The notes: generated by a model from the sequence alone, not told the origin. A DNA stretch of 47,002 nucleotides from an uncultured Collinsella sp. (GCA_934654765.1 CAKUGX010000003.1:1-47002); one strand, 5' to 3'. Shown: positions 17,070-26,209, numbered from the stretch's first letter. Translations and numbers: made by a program.

Positions 17070-18272
17070 CTAGCGGTAGCTTTGTTTGAGGATCTCGACG
17101 ACGTCGGGGTCGGTTAGGGCGATAGGATCGTGACCGAACAGGGCGTCGTTGGTCGTCAGGGCATTGTGCGCGATCGCGGGCAGCTCTTCGGCGGTAATCC
17201 CCCACTCGCTCATGGCAAGATCGGCAACATGGCAGGCTTCCATCAAGCGGGTAAGCTCAATTACAAAATCGTGCGGGTCGCTTGCCTCGGCATTACCCAT
17301 CAAGCGTGCCATGTCGATATAGCGCTCGGGCGCGGCGCCGTGATCGATCATCCACGTGTGGTAGGCACGCGCAATCATAATCAGACCAGCGCCGTGCGGC
17401 AAGTCGTGATGATGTGCGCTCATGCCATGCTCGAGGCCGTGGCATCCGGCGCAGCCCGAGCACACCATGGCATAACCGCCGAGCGTATTGGCAAACGCAA
17501 GCTCGGCACGGGCATCCAAATCATCGCCGTTGTTGACACACGCGGACAGCGAGGCGGCCGCACGGCGAATACCCTCGCGGCAAACCATGTCGCCCATGGG
17601 CGTGTTGGTGTTCGAGATATAGCACTCAACACTGTGGAACAGAGCGTCGAAACCCTGATAGGCCGTCAAACGCGCCGGCACGCTCACCATAAGCTCAGGG
17701 TCAACGACCGAAAGCACGGGGAACAGGCGCGGGTCGCCCAAGCGCAGCTTCTCGTCGTTCTCCTCGCAGGAGATAACGCCACCCGCGTCGGTCTCCGAGC
17801 CGGTGCCGGCCGTGGTGGTCACGCACACCAGCGGCAGCGGGTCGTTGGGGATGGGCAGTCCAAGCGCAGTGCCGCCGTTCACAAAGTCCCAGATATCACC
17901 AGGGCACTCGTTGCCCTCGGCGTCCGTGTGCGGGTTTGCCGCCGCCGCGCAGATGCCCTTGCTGCCGTCCATGACCGAGCCGCCGCCGAGCGCCAGCACA
18001 AAGTCGCAGCCATGGGTGCGCGCCATCCAGCCACCTGCGTTGACGGTCTCGCGCAGCGGGTTGGGCTCAATACGGTCGAACAGCTCGTGTTCCACGCCAG
18101 CACGGTCGAGCTCGGCCTCCACGCGCTGCAGATACCCAAAGCGCTTGACCGAGTTGCCGCCCGTTGTGACAATGAGCGCCTTGGCGCCGGGAAGCTTCTG
18201 TGCGCCCAGCTCGCTCAGCTTGCCCGCGCCAAACAGCACCTTAGTCGGCGCGAAGAATGTATAGCCATTCAT
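17070..18272 (-). CDS. Iron-containing alcohol dehydrogenase (butanol-dehydrogenase-like)
   Basis: 400 residues of the group III iron-dependent alcohol dehydrogenases, NAD(P)H-dependent reducers of aldehydes. The nucleotide-binding loop is ALGGGSVMDGSKG. Metal ligands are visible as the expected Asp/His set: DALFHSVECYIS and GCHGLEHGMSAHHHDLPHGAGL. The N-terminal FFAPTKVLFGAGKL opening is typical of the BdhA/YugJ group. It is convergent with the DXS-family gene, separated by the triple hairpin array. Physiological substrate unknown; redox balancing in fermentation is a reasonable guess. Confidence 0.92.
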   Translation of the reverse strand: MNGYTFFAPTKVLFGAGKLSELGAQKLPGAKALIVTTGGNSVKRFGYLQRVEAELDRAGVEHELFDRIEPNPLRETVNAGGWMARTHGCDFVLALGGGSVMDGSKGICAAAANPHTDAEGNECPGDIWDFVNGGTALGLPIPNDPLPLVCVTTTAGTGSETDAGGVISCEENDEKLRLGDPRLFPVLSVVDPELMVSVPARLTAYQGFDALFHSVECYISNTNTPMGDMVCREGIRRAAASLSACVNNGDDLDARAELAFANTLGGYAMVCSGCAGCHGLEHGMSAHHHDLPHGAGLIMIARAYHTWMIDHGAAPERYIDMARLMGNAEASDPHDFVIELTRLMEACHVADLAMSEWGITAEELPAIAHNALTTNDALFGHDPIALTDPDVVEILKQSYR

Positions 18273-18378
18273 GCAACGATCTCCTCACGTATATATGCGT
18301 CGTGTTGCCGCCATTATAGCGACCGCCGTGCGCAGCCGCCCCGGCCGCAAGCTACCGTCCCAACAGCGACAACCGACG

Positions 18379-18426
18379 TTTGCCCAGATAAAACCTACCA
18401 AAATAAACCTGTCCCTTTTTGGCAGG
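18379..18426. repeat. AAACCTGCC repeat element, copy A
   Basis: GATAAAACCTACC, then AAATAAACCTGTCCC, then TTTTTGGCAGG: an imperfect palindrome seen six times in this window. This copy lies between the divergent alcohol dehydrogenase and transporter genes, upstream of the transporter promoter. Its left arm has one change (ACC for GCC). Confidence 0.8.
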
Positions 18427-18469
18427 CAGAATAACCCATAAGGTAAGTATGTTTCTGAGTTATTTCGTG

Positions 18470-18499
18470 TTGACCCTTTTGAGCGAGATAGGGTATAAC
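18470..18499 (+). promoter_or_regulatory. Sigma-70-type promoter of the amino acid ABC operon
   Basis: TTGACC (18470-18475) and TATAAC (18494-18499) with an 18-nt spacer, 43 nt upstream of the lipoprotein start codon. Confidence 0.7.
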
Positions 18500-18542
18500 T
18501 CTACTCAACCGCTAGGGATTTTATTGAGAAAGGTGTTCTACC

Positions 18543-19538
18543 ATGAGCAAGAACCTCTCCCAGCAGGTCGTTCTCGACCGCCGCGGCTTTGTCGCCGCCA
18601 CCTTCGCAACCGTCGCCGGCCTTGGTCTTGCCGGCTGCTCCGACACCAGCGCCGAGGCCGACAAGGGTTCCGCCGCCGGCTCTTCCAAGAGCTCCGACGA
18701 CACCGAGGCTTCCACCACCCTCGACGCCAAGGCATTCGACAAGCTCGTCGACAACGGCCCCAAGGCCGACGACGATGCCATCGCCGCTAGCACTTGGGCA
18801 ACTGCCGTCAAGAACGCCGGCGTCTTTAAGATCGGTGGCGTTCAGACCTCCACGCTCTTCTCCCTCCTCAACGAGAAGGATGGCAAGACCCGCGGTTTCG
18901 ACGCCGGCATCGCACAGCTCCTGTCCAACTACATCCTGGGCGAGAACAAGGTCGAGATCACTCAGGTGACCTCCGACACGCGCGAGTCCGTCCTGCAGAA
19001 CGGCCAGGTCGACGCCGTATTTGCCACCTACACCATCACCGATGAGCGCAAGAAGCTCGTCTCCTTCGCCGGTCCCTACTACTACACGCAGCAGGCCATC
19101 CTGGTGCTTGCCGATAACGACGACATCAAGAGCGTCGACGATCTGGCCGACAAGAACGTCGCCGTCCAGTCCGGCTCCAACGGCCCTGCCATCCTTGAGG
19201 AGTTCGCTCCCAAGGCCAGCCAGCAGGAGTTCAAGACCGACGAGGAGGCCCGCCAGGCACTCCAGCAGGGTCGTGTTGACGCCTACGTCATCGACAACAA
19301 CATGCAGCAGAGCGCCCTGGTCCGTGAGCCCGGCAAGTACAAGATCGCCGGCAAGCCCTTCGGCAGCAAGGAGCCCTACGGCATCGGCCTGCCGCTCGAT
19401 TCCGACGGCGTCGCCTTTGTCAACGACTTCCTTAAGAAGATCGAGGATGACGGCACCTGGACCGAGCTGTGGCAGATCTGCATCGGCGACCGCACGGGCG
19501 ACACCAATGTTCCCGAGCTGCCCGAGATCGGCGCCTAG
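18543..19538 (+). CDS. Amino acid ABC transporter substrate-binding lipoprotein
   Basis: 331 residues of the SBP_bac_3 family, which captures polar amino acids for import. The signal sequence holds a twin-arginine-like LDRRGFVAA and a lipobox LAGC with the lipidated Cys near residue 32, so it may be exported folded and anchored to the membrane. A Ser/Ala/Asp-rich linker follows. The family core includes GFDAGIAQLL, SVLQNGQVDAVFATYTIT and RKKLVSFAGPYY (as KKLVSFAGPYYYTQQAIL). The context of glutamine-type permeases and a PuuD-type hydrolase suggests glutamate, glutamine or a gamma-glutamyl compound, but specificity cannot be read from sequence. A hairpin separates it from the permease genes. 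Confidence 0.93.
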   Translation: MSKNLSQQVVLDRRGFVAATFATVAGLGLAGCSDTSAEADKGSAAGSSKSSDDTEASTTLDAKAFDKLVDNGPKADDDAIAASTWATAVKNAGVFKIGGVQTSTLFSLLNEKDGKTRGFDAGIAQLLSNYILGENKVEITQVTSDTRESVLQNGQVDAVFATYTITDERKKLVSFAGPYYYTQQAILVLADNDDIKSVDDLADKNVAVQSGSNGPAILEEFAPKASQQEFKTDEEARQALQQGRVDAYVIDNNMQQSALVREPGKYKIAGKPFGSKEPYGIGLPLDSDGVAFVNDFLKKIEDDGTWTELWQICIGDRTGDTNVPELPEIGA

Positions 19539-19626
19539 GCAGCGAGCCTAGTAACGGCCGCTACGAAACCATATGGAAACGTACGATGCGCTTTATTGCG
19601 CTAAACTGTTTCCTTACTGAGTTGTC

Positions 19627-19657
19627 GGGGCTTCCGTACATACGGGAGCCCCTTTCC
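19627..19657 (+). terminator. Attenuator-like hairpin within the ABC operon
   Basis: GGGGCTTCCGTA pairs with TACGGGAGCCCC (one wobble) and is followed by only TTTCC. A hairpin with a weak U-tract between the binding-protein gene and the permeases could reduce downstream expression or stabilise the upstream message. Confidence 0.65.
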
Positions 19658-19676
19658 TTACCGGCGGGAGGTCCGC

Positions 19677-20336
19677 ATGAGTCTCTCCGAGCTCTGGTCG
19701 CTCTATGGCCAGAACTATATCGACGCGCTGCTCGCGACTTGGGGCATGACGCTTGAGTCGTTTGCCATCGCCATGGTGCTGGCTGTTGCCGTCACCGTGA
19801 TGCGCGTGTCGCCGCTCAAGCCGTTGCGCGTCTTTGGTGACCTGTACGTGCAGGTCTTCCGTAACATCCCCGGCATCGCGCTGCTCATCATCGTCGTCTA
19901 CGCGCTGCCGCCGCTCAAGATCGTCCTGCCCTATCGCACCTGCGTCATCGTCGCCACGGTGCTGCTGGGCTCGGCCTTTGGTTCCGAGAACTTTATGAGC
20001 GGCATCAACACCGTCGGCGTCGGCCAGGTCGAGGCTGCCCGTTCGCTCGGCATGAGTTTCAGCCGCATCCTCGCCAAAATCGTGATTCCGCAGGCATTGC
20101 GTTCGAGCGTGCTGCCCATGACCAACCTCTTTATCGCCGTCATGCTCACCACCGCCCTCGGCAGCCAGGTGCCGCTTCAACCGCAGGAGCTCACCGGCGT
20201 CGTGAGCTACATCAACACGCGCTCGCTCGGTGGCGTCGCCGCGTTCTTTATCTCGGCCCTCGGCTACCTGGGTACGGCCTTTGTGGTGAGCCACATTGGC
20301 AACTACATCGATAAGAAGGTGAGGATCCTCCGATGA
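19677..20336 (+). CDS. Amino acid ABC transporter permease (HisM/GlnP family)
   Basis: 219 residues, membrane protein with the amino-acid permease features: an N-terminal segment, VFRNIPGIALLIIVVYALPP, and the EAA loop GVGQVEAARSLGMSFSRIL followed by IVIPQALRSSVLPM. It starts after a GGGAGG ribosome binding site and overlaps the next permease by 4 nt (ATGA), so both are made together. It forms the pore with the next permease. Confidence 0.93.
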   Translation: MSLSELWSLYGQNYIDALLATWGMTLESFAIAMVLAVAVTVMRVSPLKPLRVFGDLYVQVFRNIPGIALLIIVVYALPPLKIVLPYRTCVIVATVLLGSAFGSENFMSGINTVGVGQVEAARSLGMSFSRILAKIVIPQALRSSVLPMTNLFIAVMLTTALGSQVPLQPQELTGVVSYINTRSLGGVAAFFISALGYLGTAFVVSHIGNYIDKKVRILR

Positions 20337-21166
20337 GCAAGCACTCCTCCCCCGCGCTCACCATGCGCGATGCGCTCTACGAGGCTCCCGGCCCCAAAAT
20401 GCGCGCCAAGATTCGTATCGGCACCGCCATCTCGCTCGTTGCCGTAGCCGCACTCGTCCTCCTTGTGCTGCAGCGCTTTTATGTGACCGGTCAGCTCTCG
20501 GTCCATTACTGGTACTTCTTTACGCACCTCACCACCTGGAAGTTCTTGCTTGCCGGCTTTGAGGGCACCGTTAAGGTTGCACTCACCGCCGGCGCCATCG
20601 CACTGGTTCTGGGCCTCGCTCTCATGCTCGGCCGCACGAGCGACATCAAGCCGCTGCAGCTGGTCTGCCGCGTGCTCACCGACTTCTTCCGCGGCGTGCC
20701 GAGCCTGCTGTTCATCTACTTCTTCTTTTTGGTGCTGCCCCAGTACAAGATCGCGCTGCCGTCGTTTTGGATGCTCACGCTGCCCGTCGCGCTCGCCGCT
20801 GCCGGCGTACTGGCCGAGATCTTCCGTGCCGGTGTCAACGCCGTACCGCGCGGCCAGGTCGAGGCGGCACAGGCCCTCGGCCTTTCCAAGGCTAAAATCA
20901 CCTTTAAAATCGTGCTGCCCCAGGCGATTCGGTTTATCATCCCATCGTTGATTTCGCAGCTCGTGGTGGTGGTCAAGGACACCACCGTCGCTTACGTGGT
21001 GAGCTACCCCGACCTCATGCAAAATGCCCGCGTGCTTATCACCAACTACGATGCCCTCGTATCGGTCTACCTGGTGATCGCGGTCATCTACATCCTCATC
21101 AACGTCGCGATCAACAAGGCCGCCGTCTACGTTTCGCACAAGACCGGCGCGACCATCATCCGCTAA
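20333..21166 (+). CDS. Amino acid ABC transporter permease, second subunit
   Basis: 277 residues. A longer cytoplasmic N-terminus (about 40 residues) precedes the first membrane segment. The family blocks are FFRGVPSLLFIYFFFLVLP and the EAA loop RGQVEAAQALGLSKAKITF with VLPQAIRFIIPSL. It overlaps the preceding permease by 4 nt and is followed by the ATPase after 36 nt. It is the heterodimer partner of the first permease. Confidence 0.93.
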   Translation: MSKHSSPALTMRDALYEAPGPKMRAKIRIGTAISLVAVAALVLLVLQRFYVTGQLSVHYWYFFTHLTTWKFLLAGFEGTVKVALTAGAIALVLGLALMLGRTSDIKPLQLVCRVLTDFFRGVPSLLFIYFFFLVLPQYKIALPSFWMLTLPVALAAAGVLAEIFRAGVNAVPRGQVEAAQALGLSKAKITFKIVLPQAIRFIIPSLISQLVVVVKDTTVAYVVSYPDLMQNARVLITNYDALVSVYLVIAVIYILINVAINKAAVYVSHKTGATIIR

Positions 21167-21202
21167 CGATTTACGATTTCTAGGAAAAAGGAGCCGAGCA
21201 TT

Positions 21203-21967
21203 ATGGCACAGAGCACTACTTCTTTCGACAAGCAGCCGCTGATCGAGCTCAAGCATGTCGATAAGCACTATGGCGATCTGCATGTCCTCAACGACATCAA
21301 CCTCTCGGTCGACCGCGGCGAGGTCGTTGTCGTGATTGGCCCCTCTGGTTCGGGCAAATCGACCATGTGCCGTACTATCAACCGCCTGGAGACTATCGAC
21401 TCGGGTGAGATTCTCATCGAGGGCCAGCCCCTGCCGCAAGAAGGCAAAGATCTTGCCCGCATGCGTGCCGAGCTGGGCATGGTGTTTCAGCAGTTCAACC
21501 TGTTTGCGCACATGACGGTGTTGCAGAACGTCATGCTTGGTCCGGTCGACGTGCTGGGCGTGCCAAAAGAGGAGGCTCGCGAGCGCGCCATGGACCTGCT
21601 AAGCCGCGTAGGCGTGGCCGAGCAGGCCGACAAGGTGCCCGCGCAGCTCTCGGGTGGCCAACAGCAGCGCGTGGCCATCGCCCGTTCACTCGCCATGCAG
21701 CCCAAAGCCATGCTCTTTGACGAGCCCACGAGCGCGCTGGACCCCGAGATGATCAATGAGGTGCTCGAGGTCATGGTTCGTCTGGCCCAGCAGGGCATGA
21801 CGATGATCGTCATCACGCACGAGATGAACTTTGCCCGCCGTGTGGCCGACCGCGTCGTGTTTATGGCCGATGGCCAGATCGTGGAGACCGGCACGCCCGA
21901 CGAGTTCTTCGACCATCCCCAGACCAAGCGCGCCCAGGACTTCCTCAACTCCATCAAGGGCCACTAA
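21203..21967 (+). CDS. Amino acid ABC transporter ATP-binding protein (GlnQ/HisP family)
   Basis: 254-residue ATPase that powers the two permeases. Walker A is GPSGSGKST, the Q-loop is in VFQQFNLFAHMTVLQNV, the ABC signature is LSGGQQQR, Walker B is AMLFDEPTSALDP, and the H-loop is VITHEM. The C-terminal GTPDEFFDHPQ is typical of polar amino acid systems. It has a strong AAAGGAG ribosome binding site. Confidence 0.96.
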   Translation: MAQSTTSFDKQPLIELKHVDKHYGDLHVLNDINLSVDRGEVVVVIGPSGSGKSTMCRTINRLETIDSGEILIEGQPLPQEGKDLARMRAELGMVFQQFNLFAHMTVLQNVMLGPVDVLGVPKEEARERAMDLLSRVGVAEQADKVPAQLSGGQQQRVAIARSLAMQPKAMLFDEPTSALDPEMINEVLEVMVRLAQQGMTMIVITHEMNFARRVADRVVFMADGQIVETGTPDEFFDHPQTKRAQDFLNSIKGH

Positions 21968-22021
21968 CCAGCCGTGCGCTCGCCCGCTTGCCATGACCAT
22001 CCGGATTCGAAAGTTACACCT

Positions 22022-22831
22022 ATGATCGGAACTCGCACTTCATCGTCCTATACCCCGCATGTTGACGTCGCCCCCGCCGACCGTCCGCTTATCCTCGTCG
22101 CGCCGCGCTGGGAAGAGGCGAAGCCGTTTTTGAGCGAGACGCTCTCCCCCAACGAGGAGATCGCCAGCGTCTTTGTCGATGCCATCCTTGCCGCCGGCGG
22201 CCTGCCGCTGCAGATGTCCATCACCGAGGATATCGAGGTCATCCGCCATTACGTGGACATCGCCGACGGCATCGCCATCCCCGGCGGCCCGGATGTCAAC
22301 CCCAAGCGCTGGGGCGACGAGCGCCCTTACGACCCCACGCTGTGCTGCGAGATCCGCGATCGTTTTGAGTTTAAGCTGGTCAACGAGGTGCTCCGCGCCA
22401 AAAAGCCGCTCTTTACCACCTGCCGCGGCACGCAGCTGTTAAATGTCGCCACCGGCGGCACCCTGTGCATGGACGTGCCGAGCCTGGGCGCGCGTGAAGG
22501 TCGCACGCAGTGGCGCCACACCCATGTGCTCAACGACCCCGTGCATCCCGTCGAGGTCGTGCCCGGCTCGCTGCTGGAGCGCGCGCTCGGCGGGCACAGG
22601 CTCATCCAGACCAACTCGGCGCACCACTGCTGTGTCGATCGCCTGGGCAAGCATACGCGCCTGGTCGCCAAGGCAACCGACGGCGTTCCCGAGTGCATCG
22701 AGGTCGAAGGCCAGCCATTCTGCTTGGGCGTGCAATGGCATCCCGAGTACACGTGGAAGACGCTCGAGACCGACTTTAACCTGTGGAAGTCGTTTGTCGA
22801 GGCGGCGGCAAAGGTCAAGCAGGCCCGTTAG
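22022..22831 (+). CDS. Gamma-glutamyl-gamma-aminobutyrate hydrolase family protein (PuuD-like, class I GATase)
   Basis: 269 residues of peptidase family C26. PuuD-type enzymes cleave gamma-glutamyl amides such as gamma-Glu-GABA to release glutamate. Visible features: GIAIPGGPDVNPKRWG, the nucleophile Cys in FTTCRGTQLLNVATGG, and the catalytic His/Glu in GVQWHPEYT. ATG 22022 was chosen; GTG 21974 would add 16 unconserved residues, and neither has a strong ribosome binding site. It directly follows the ABC genes and ends at a strong terminator, so it may process an imported gamma-glutamyl compound; this link is inferred. Confidence 0.88.
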   Translation: MIGTRTSSSYTPHVDVAPADRPLILVAPRWEEAKPFLSETLSPNEEIASVFVDAILAAGGLPLQMSITEDIEVIRHYVDIADGIAIPGGPDVNPKRWGDERPYDPTLCCEIRDRFEFKLVNEVLRAKKPLFTTCRGTQLLNVATGGTLCMDVPSLGAREGRTQWRHTHVLNDPVHPVEVVPGSLLERALGGHRLIQTNSAHHCCVDRLGKHTRLVAKATDGVPECIEVEGQPFCLGVQWHPEYTWKTLETDFNLWKSFVEAAAKVKQAR

Positions 22832-22850
22832 TTCACGGACAGCACAACAC

Positions 22851-22897
22851 AAAAGGGCGCCCCGCCGGCCACAATGGTCCGACGGGGTGCCCTTTTA
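22851..22897 (+). terminator. Intrinsic terminator of the ABC-PuuD operon
   Basis: AAAAGGGCGCCCCG pairs with CGGGGTGCCCTTTT (one wobble) with further CGG/CCG pairing inside. The T-run follows on either strand, so it can also serve the convergent Hpt gene. Confidence 0.88.
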
Positions 22898-22939
22898 CCT
22901 ATATGTGGCCGGGGCACGTAGCCCTAGGCTCGCGAGCTC

Positions 22940-23296
22940 TTACTCGGCCGCCTCGCGCAGGGCCGACATCGTGGCCGCATATTGCTGCTGCAGCGCGTGC
23001 ATTCTCTCGCGAGCGCCGTCAACGGCATCGGCGCCGCGCAGCGCTTCGGTCACCATGACCGCCGGCTCGTACAGATTATCGAATCCCAGGTTCTGGCTCA
23101 CGCCCTTGAGCGTGTGCGCTGCCATAAACGCACCTTCGGCGTCTCCTGCCGCCATGGCGGCCTCCAGCTTGTCCATGCTCTCGTCATCCAAAAACTTGAG
23201 GGCAAAGCGGGCAAGCATTTCCTCGCCCATCAGCCGAGCGCACGCGTCATCATAATTAGCGCCGATCTTCTCATACGCCTCACGCATGGAAATCAT
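22940..23296 (-). CDS. Hpt (histidine phosphotransfer) domain protein
   Basis: 118 residues, all helical in character. The phosphorylation motif is MAAHTLKGVSQNLGF with His61, the H-x-L-K-G signature of Hpt domains that relay phosphate between response regulators. The start has AAAGGAG nine bases upstream. It is 23 nt downstream of the REC/HD-GYP gene on the same strand, so it probably exchanges phosphate with that protein's receiver domain. No dedicated hybrid kinase is visible in the window. Confidence 0.88.
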   Translation of the reverse strand: MISMREAYEKIGANYDDACARLMGEEMLARFALKFLDDESMDKLEAAMAAGDAEGAFMAAHTLKGVSQNLGFDNLYEPAVMVTEALRGADAVDGARERMHALQQQYAATMSALREAAE

Positions 23297-23319
23297 GGAT
23301 TAAAACTCCTTTGGTCAAA

Positions 23320-25200
23320 CTAAATCGTGGGAAACGCGACGACGTCGGCGGGGCGTGCCAACGTCTCGGCAATTTGGTCTTGCACCTCGAGCAGGCAATC
23401 GAGCAGCAGCGGGTTAAAGGTGCCGCACTTACCGTCCAGGATCATCTGGATCGCCTCCTCGTGCGGGATAGCGTCCTTGTACACGCGCACGCTCGTCAGT
23501 GCATCGTACACGTCAGCCACCGAAACCACCTGCGCGGCGATGGGAATTTCGTCGCCCTTAAGGCCATCGGGATAACCCTTGCCGTCCCAGCGCTCGTGAT
23601 GCCAACGCGCAATCTGGTACGCATATTCCATAAGCGCATTGCCGGCGTGATGGCTACCCAGCTCAAGCAGCATGTCGGCGCCGATCGTGGTATGCGTCTT
23701 CATGATCTCGAACTCCTCGGGCGTAAGGCGTCCGGGCTTGTTGAGAATCGCATCGTCAATCGACATCTTGCCGATATCGTGCAGCGCCGAAGCCAGGGCG
23801 ATCGTAGAGCGTTCCTCATTGTCGAGGGAGACCGTGCCGCTACGCTGGACCAGACAGCCAAGCAGCAGCTCGGTCAGCTTCTCGATGTTCGTAACGTGCC
23901 TGCCGCTCTCGCCGTTGCGAAGCTCCATGACGCCGGCCATGATGTCGATGAGCATGCGACTGTTCTTGACGCGCTCGTTGTACTGCTGGGACAGCAGGCT
24001 CGTCAGGCGGCGCTGTTTGGCGTACAGGCGGATGGTGTTGCTTACGCGGCGGCGCACGATACGGGAGTCAAACGGGCGGTTGATATAGTCCGAGGCGCCC
24101 AGCTCGTACGCGCGCAGAACCATATCATCGGAATCTTCGCTCGAAATCATGATGACAGGCAGATTGTCGATACCCGTTCGGCGCGACAGATCGGCCAGCA
24201 CCTCAAAGCCGCTTATGCCCGGCATGACAATGTCCAGCATCACGAGCGACAACTCATCGCCATAGCGGTCGACCATGTCGAGCGCTATACGACCGTTATC
24301 GGCCTCGAGGATGCAATACTCGTCCTTGAGCATCTCGCTGAGAATGGCTCGGTTCATCTCGGAGTCATCGATAATAAGTACCAAGGGCTTTTCGCTTTGG
24401 AAGGCCTCGATGGAATCGGCATCGGTCACGACCGTACCGGCTTTTGCCTTAGCGCGGCTCAATAACTGGGCAGCGCGGCCAACGCCCTCATCGACCGTCT
24501 CGCCATGAATGCGAACGCCACCAACACATGCCGTCAAGCTCACGTACTCATGGCCCGGAATAATCGTGGAACGAACGGCATCGGACACCTGATGCAGGCG
24601 ACGGGTGAAGTCATCGGAGGGAATATTGGGCATGACAACCACAAACTTGTCGCAGCCATAGCGCACAAGCTCGTCAGTCGAACGAATTCCGCTGCGTATG
24701 GCTGTCGCCACAGCACCGAGCGCAAGGTCGCCGGCATGACGGCCACATGTATCGTTGAAGACCCTAAAATCATCAAGGTCGATCATCGCAACGCCGGCCT
24801 TCATGCGGGCGCTTCGGAGCTTTTCCTCGTAATATCGGCGATTGCGCACACTCGTCAGCACGTCGGTGTAGACAAGGTCCTCTTCTGCGGCCTCTTGCTC
24901 ATCGATCGGACGCACCATCAGCAAGACGTGAGGCTCGCCCTCGACCTTCAGAGGGCGCAGACGGGCGCGGTACTCAATACCATCATTGAGCAGCTGCTCC
25001 GACACCTCACCCGAATCTGCCAAGGCCTCAAGACTCGACTGACGCAGACAAGGGCAGCGATCGCCGGCGAGCAGGCAGTTAGGCTCACTCTTAATCTGAT
25101 CGGCCGACAGCAAACGCACCACGGGGTAGGTCTTCGCGACGCGGGCGACCTCGGCGGCAGCCTCCTCGTCGGTTAGATTGACCTCGTGATTATTGAGCAT
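23320..25200 (-). CDS. Degenerate GGDEF - REC - HD-GYP signalling protein
   Basis: 626 residues. Residues 1-105 hold a PAS-like region with closely spaced Cys (NCLLAGDRCPCLRQ). A GGDEF-like domain (about 110-260) has RYGCDKF in place of RYGGDEF, so cyclase activity is unlikely. The receiver domain (about 270-390) keeps the acidic pair LIIDDSEMNR and phospho-acceptor MLDIVMPG, but the usual KPF lysine reads NRPF. The HD-GYP domain (about 408-610) is intact: ASALHDIGKMS, IMKTHTTIG, and HHERWDGKGYPDGL. HD-GYP domains hydrolyse cyclic di-GMP or related dinucleotides. It is followed by the Hpt gene, suggesting phosphorelay control of dinucleotide breakdown. Confidence 0.9.
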   Translation of the reverse strand: MLNNHEVNLTDEEAAAEVARVAKTYPVVRLLSADQIKSEPNCLLAGDRCPCLRQSSLEALADSGEVSEQLLNDGIEYRARLRPLKVEGEPHVLLMVRPIDEQEAAEEDLVYTDVLTSVRNRRYYEEKLRSARMKAGVAMIDLDDFRVFNDTCGRHAGDLALGAVATAIRSGIRSTDELVRYGCDKFVVVMPNIPSDDFTRRLHQVSDAVRSTIIPGHEYVSLTACVGGVRIHGETVDEGVGRAAQLLSRAKAKAGTVVTDADSIEAFQSEKPLVLIIDDSEMNRAILSEMLKDEYCILEADNGRIALDMVDRYGDELSLVMLDIVMPGISGFEVLADLSRRTGIDNLPVIMISSEDSDDMVLRAYELGASDYINRPFDSRIVRRRVSNTIRLYAKQRRLTSLLSQQYNERVKNSRMLIDIMAGVMELRNGESGRHVTNIEKLTELLLGCLVQRSGTVSLDNEERSTIALASALHDIGKMSIDDAILNKPGRLTPEEFEIMKTHTTIGADMLLELGSHHAGNALMEYAYQIARWHHERWDGKGYPDGLKGDEIPIAAQVVSVADVYDALTSVRVYKDAIPHEEAIQMILDGKCGTFNPLLLDCLLEVQDQIAETLARPADVVAFPTI

Positions 25201-25411
25201 ATGGGGCCCTTTCGATAGTTTCGCATGGTAGCGGTGGGTTCCAAATGCTACAAGGGTAACACCTTGTCGATGCAGGTAAGTACGTGAATGCTGTTACATT
25301 TTTATGAGTTGACAGGCGGCGCGATTGAAGTCGCAGACGTGAGGTTTTGAGCACATTTGTTAACACGGCCGAAACGTTTGCGAGTGAAGCCTGCTTTGGC
25401 CATTGCGGGTG

Positions 25412-26209
25412 TTAGAGCCCCAGGATGCCACAGACAGCCCGGGCAGCCGCTGCCGGGCGATCGCGCAGGCCGTTGTGCGCCCCGGGAATCATTACGAGGG
25501 GGCAATCGAGATATTCGGCAGCCGCTCGCGTGCCAGCCTCGCGGGGCGTATCGACCGAAAGCTCGCCCAAAAACACGGCCGATACCGCCTTTGACGCGCG
25601 GGCGCGCTCCCAGTCGGGAGCATATGTCATATTTGTTCCATATTCGTTCGCCATAAAGCAACGGCCATTGCGCAGGGCATGTTTGACTTCCGCTTCGGTC
25701 GTCCCAGGAGCCTCGGGGTCCATGTCGCCGAGGGCTCCCAAGAAAAGCCGGAGCGCCCTTGAAACCTTTCCAGCCGCAATCATATCGAGCAAAACCGGAG
25801 CTGCGCCCATGCCGACGCCTTCGGCCGACACAGCCGGCTCATGCAGAATCGCACGGTCGACGAGATGGGGTTCGGTACGAAGAAGCTCCAGCGCCACCAA
25901 CGTACCGGCGCTGTGCGCAAGCACATTTGTCGGAGCGCCAACGTGTTCGATCACGGCTTGCAGATCGGCGGCCTGAGCGGCAAGATCATAGCTGCCGTCT
26001 GCCGCATCGCTGCTGCCACCACAGCCGCGGCGGTCGTAGGCAATTACGCGGTAGTTGCGACTGAGCTCACAAGCGATGCTGTCGAAAAATGTGCCGTCGA
26101 CACAAGCGCCGTGCACGCACACCAAGGCAGGAGCATCAGGCGACACATCCGGGTCGGCATATTCGCGACAGGCAATCGTGGTGCCCGCATTCTCGACCGT
26201 AAAATCCAT
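25412..26209 (-). CDS. Alpha/beta-hydrolase fold protein
   Basis: 265 residues. The oxyanion region is CVHGACVDGTFF, the nucleophile elbow is LAHSAGTLVAL (G/A-x-S-x-G type), and an RRGCGGSSDA strand-loop precedes it. The C-terminal IPGAHNGLRDRP supplies the likely catalytic His. Members are esterases, lipases or C-C hydrolases; the substrate is not predictable. It is divergent from the radical SAM gene. Confidence 0.85.
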   Translation of the reverse strand: MDFTVENAGTTIACREYADPDVSPDAPALVCVHGACVDGTFFDSIACELSRNYRVIAYDRRGCGGSSDAADGSYDLAAQAADLQAVIEHVGAPTNVLAHSAGTLVALELLRTEPHLVDRAILHEPAVSAEGVGMGAAPVLLDMIAAGKVSRALRLFLGALGDMDPEAPGTTEAEVKHALRNGRCFMANEYGTNMTYAPDWERARASKAVSAVFLGELSVDTPREAGTRAAAEYLDCPLVMIPGAHNGLRDRPAAAARAVCGILGL

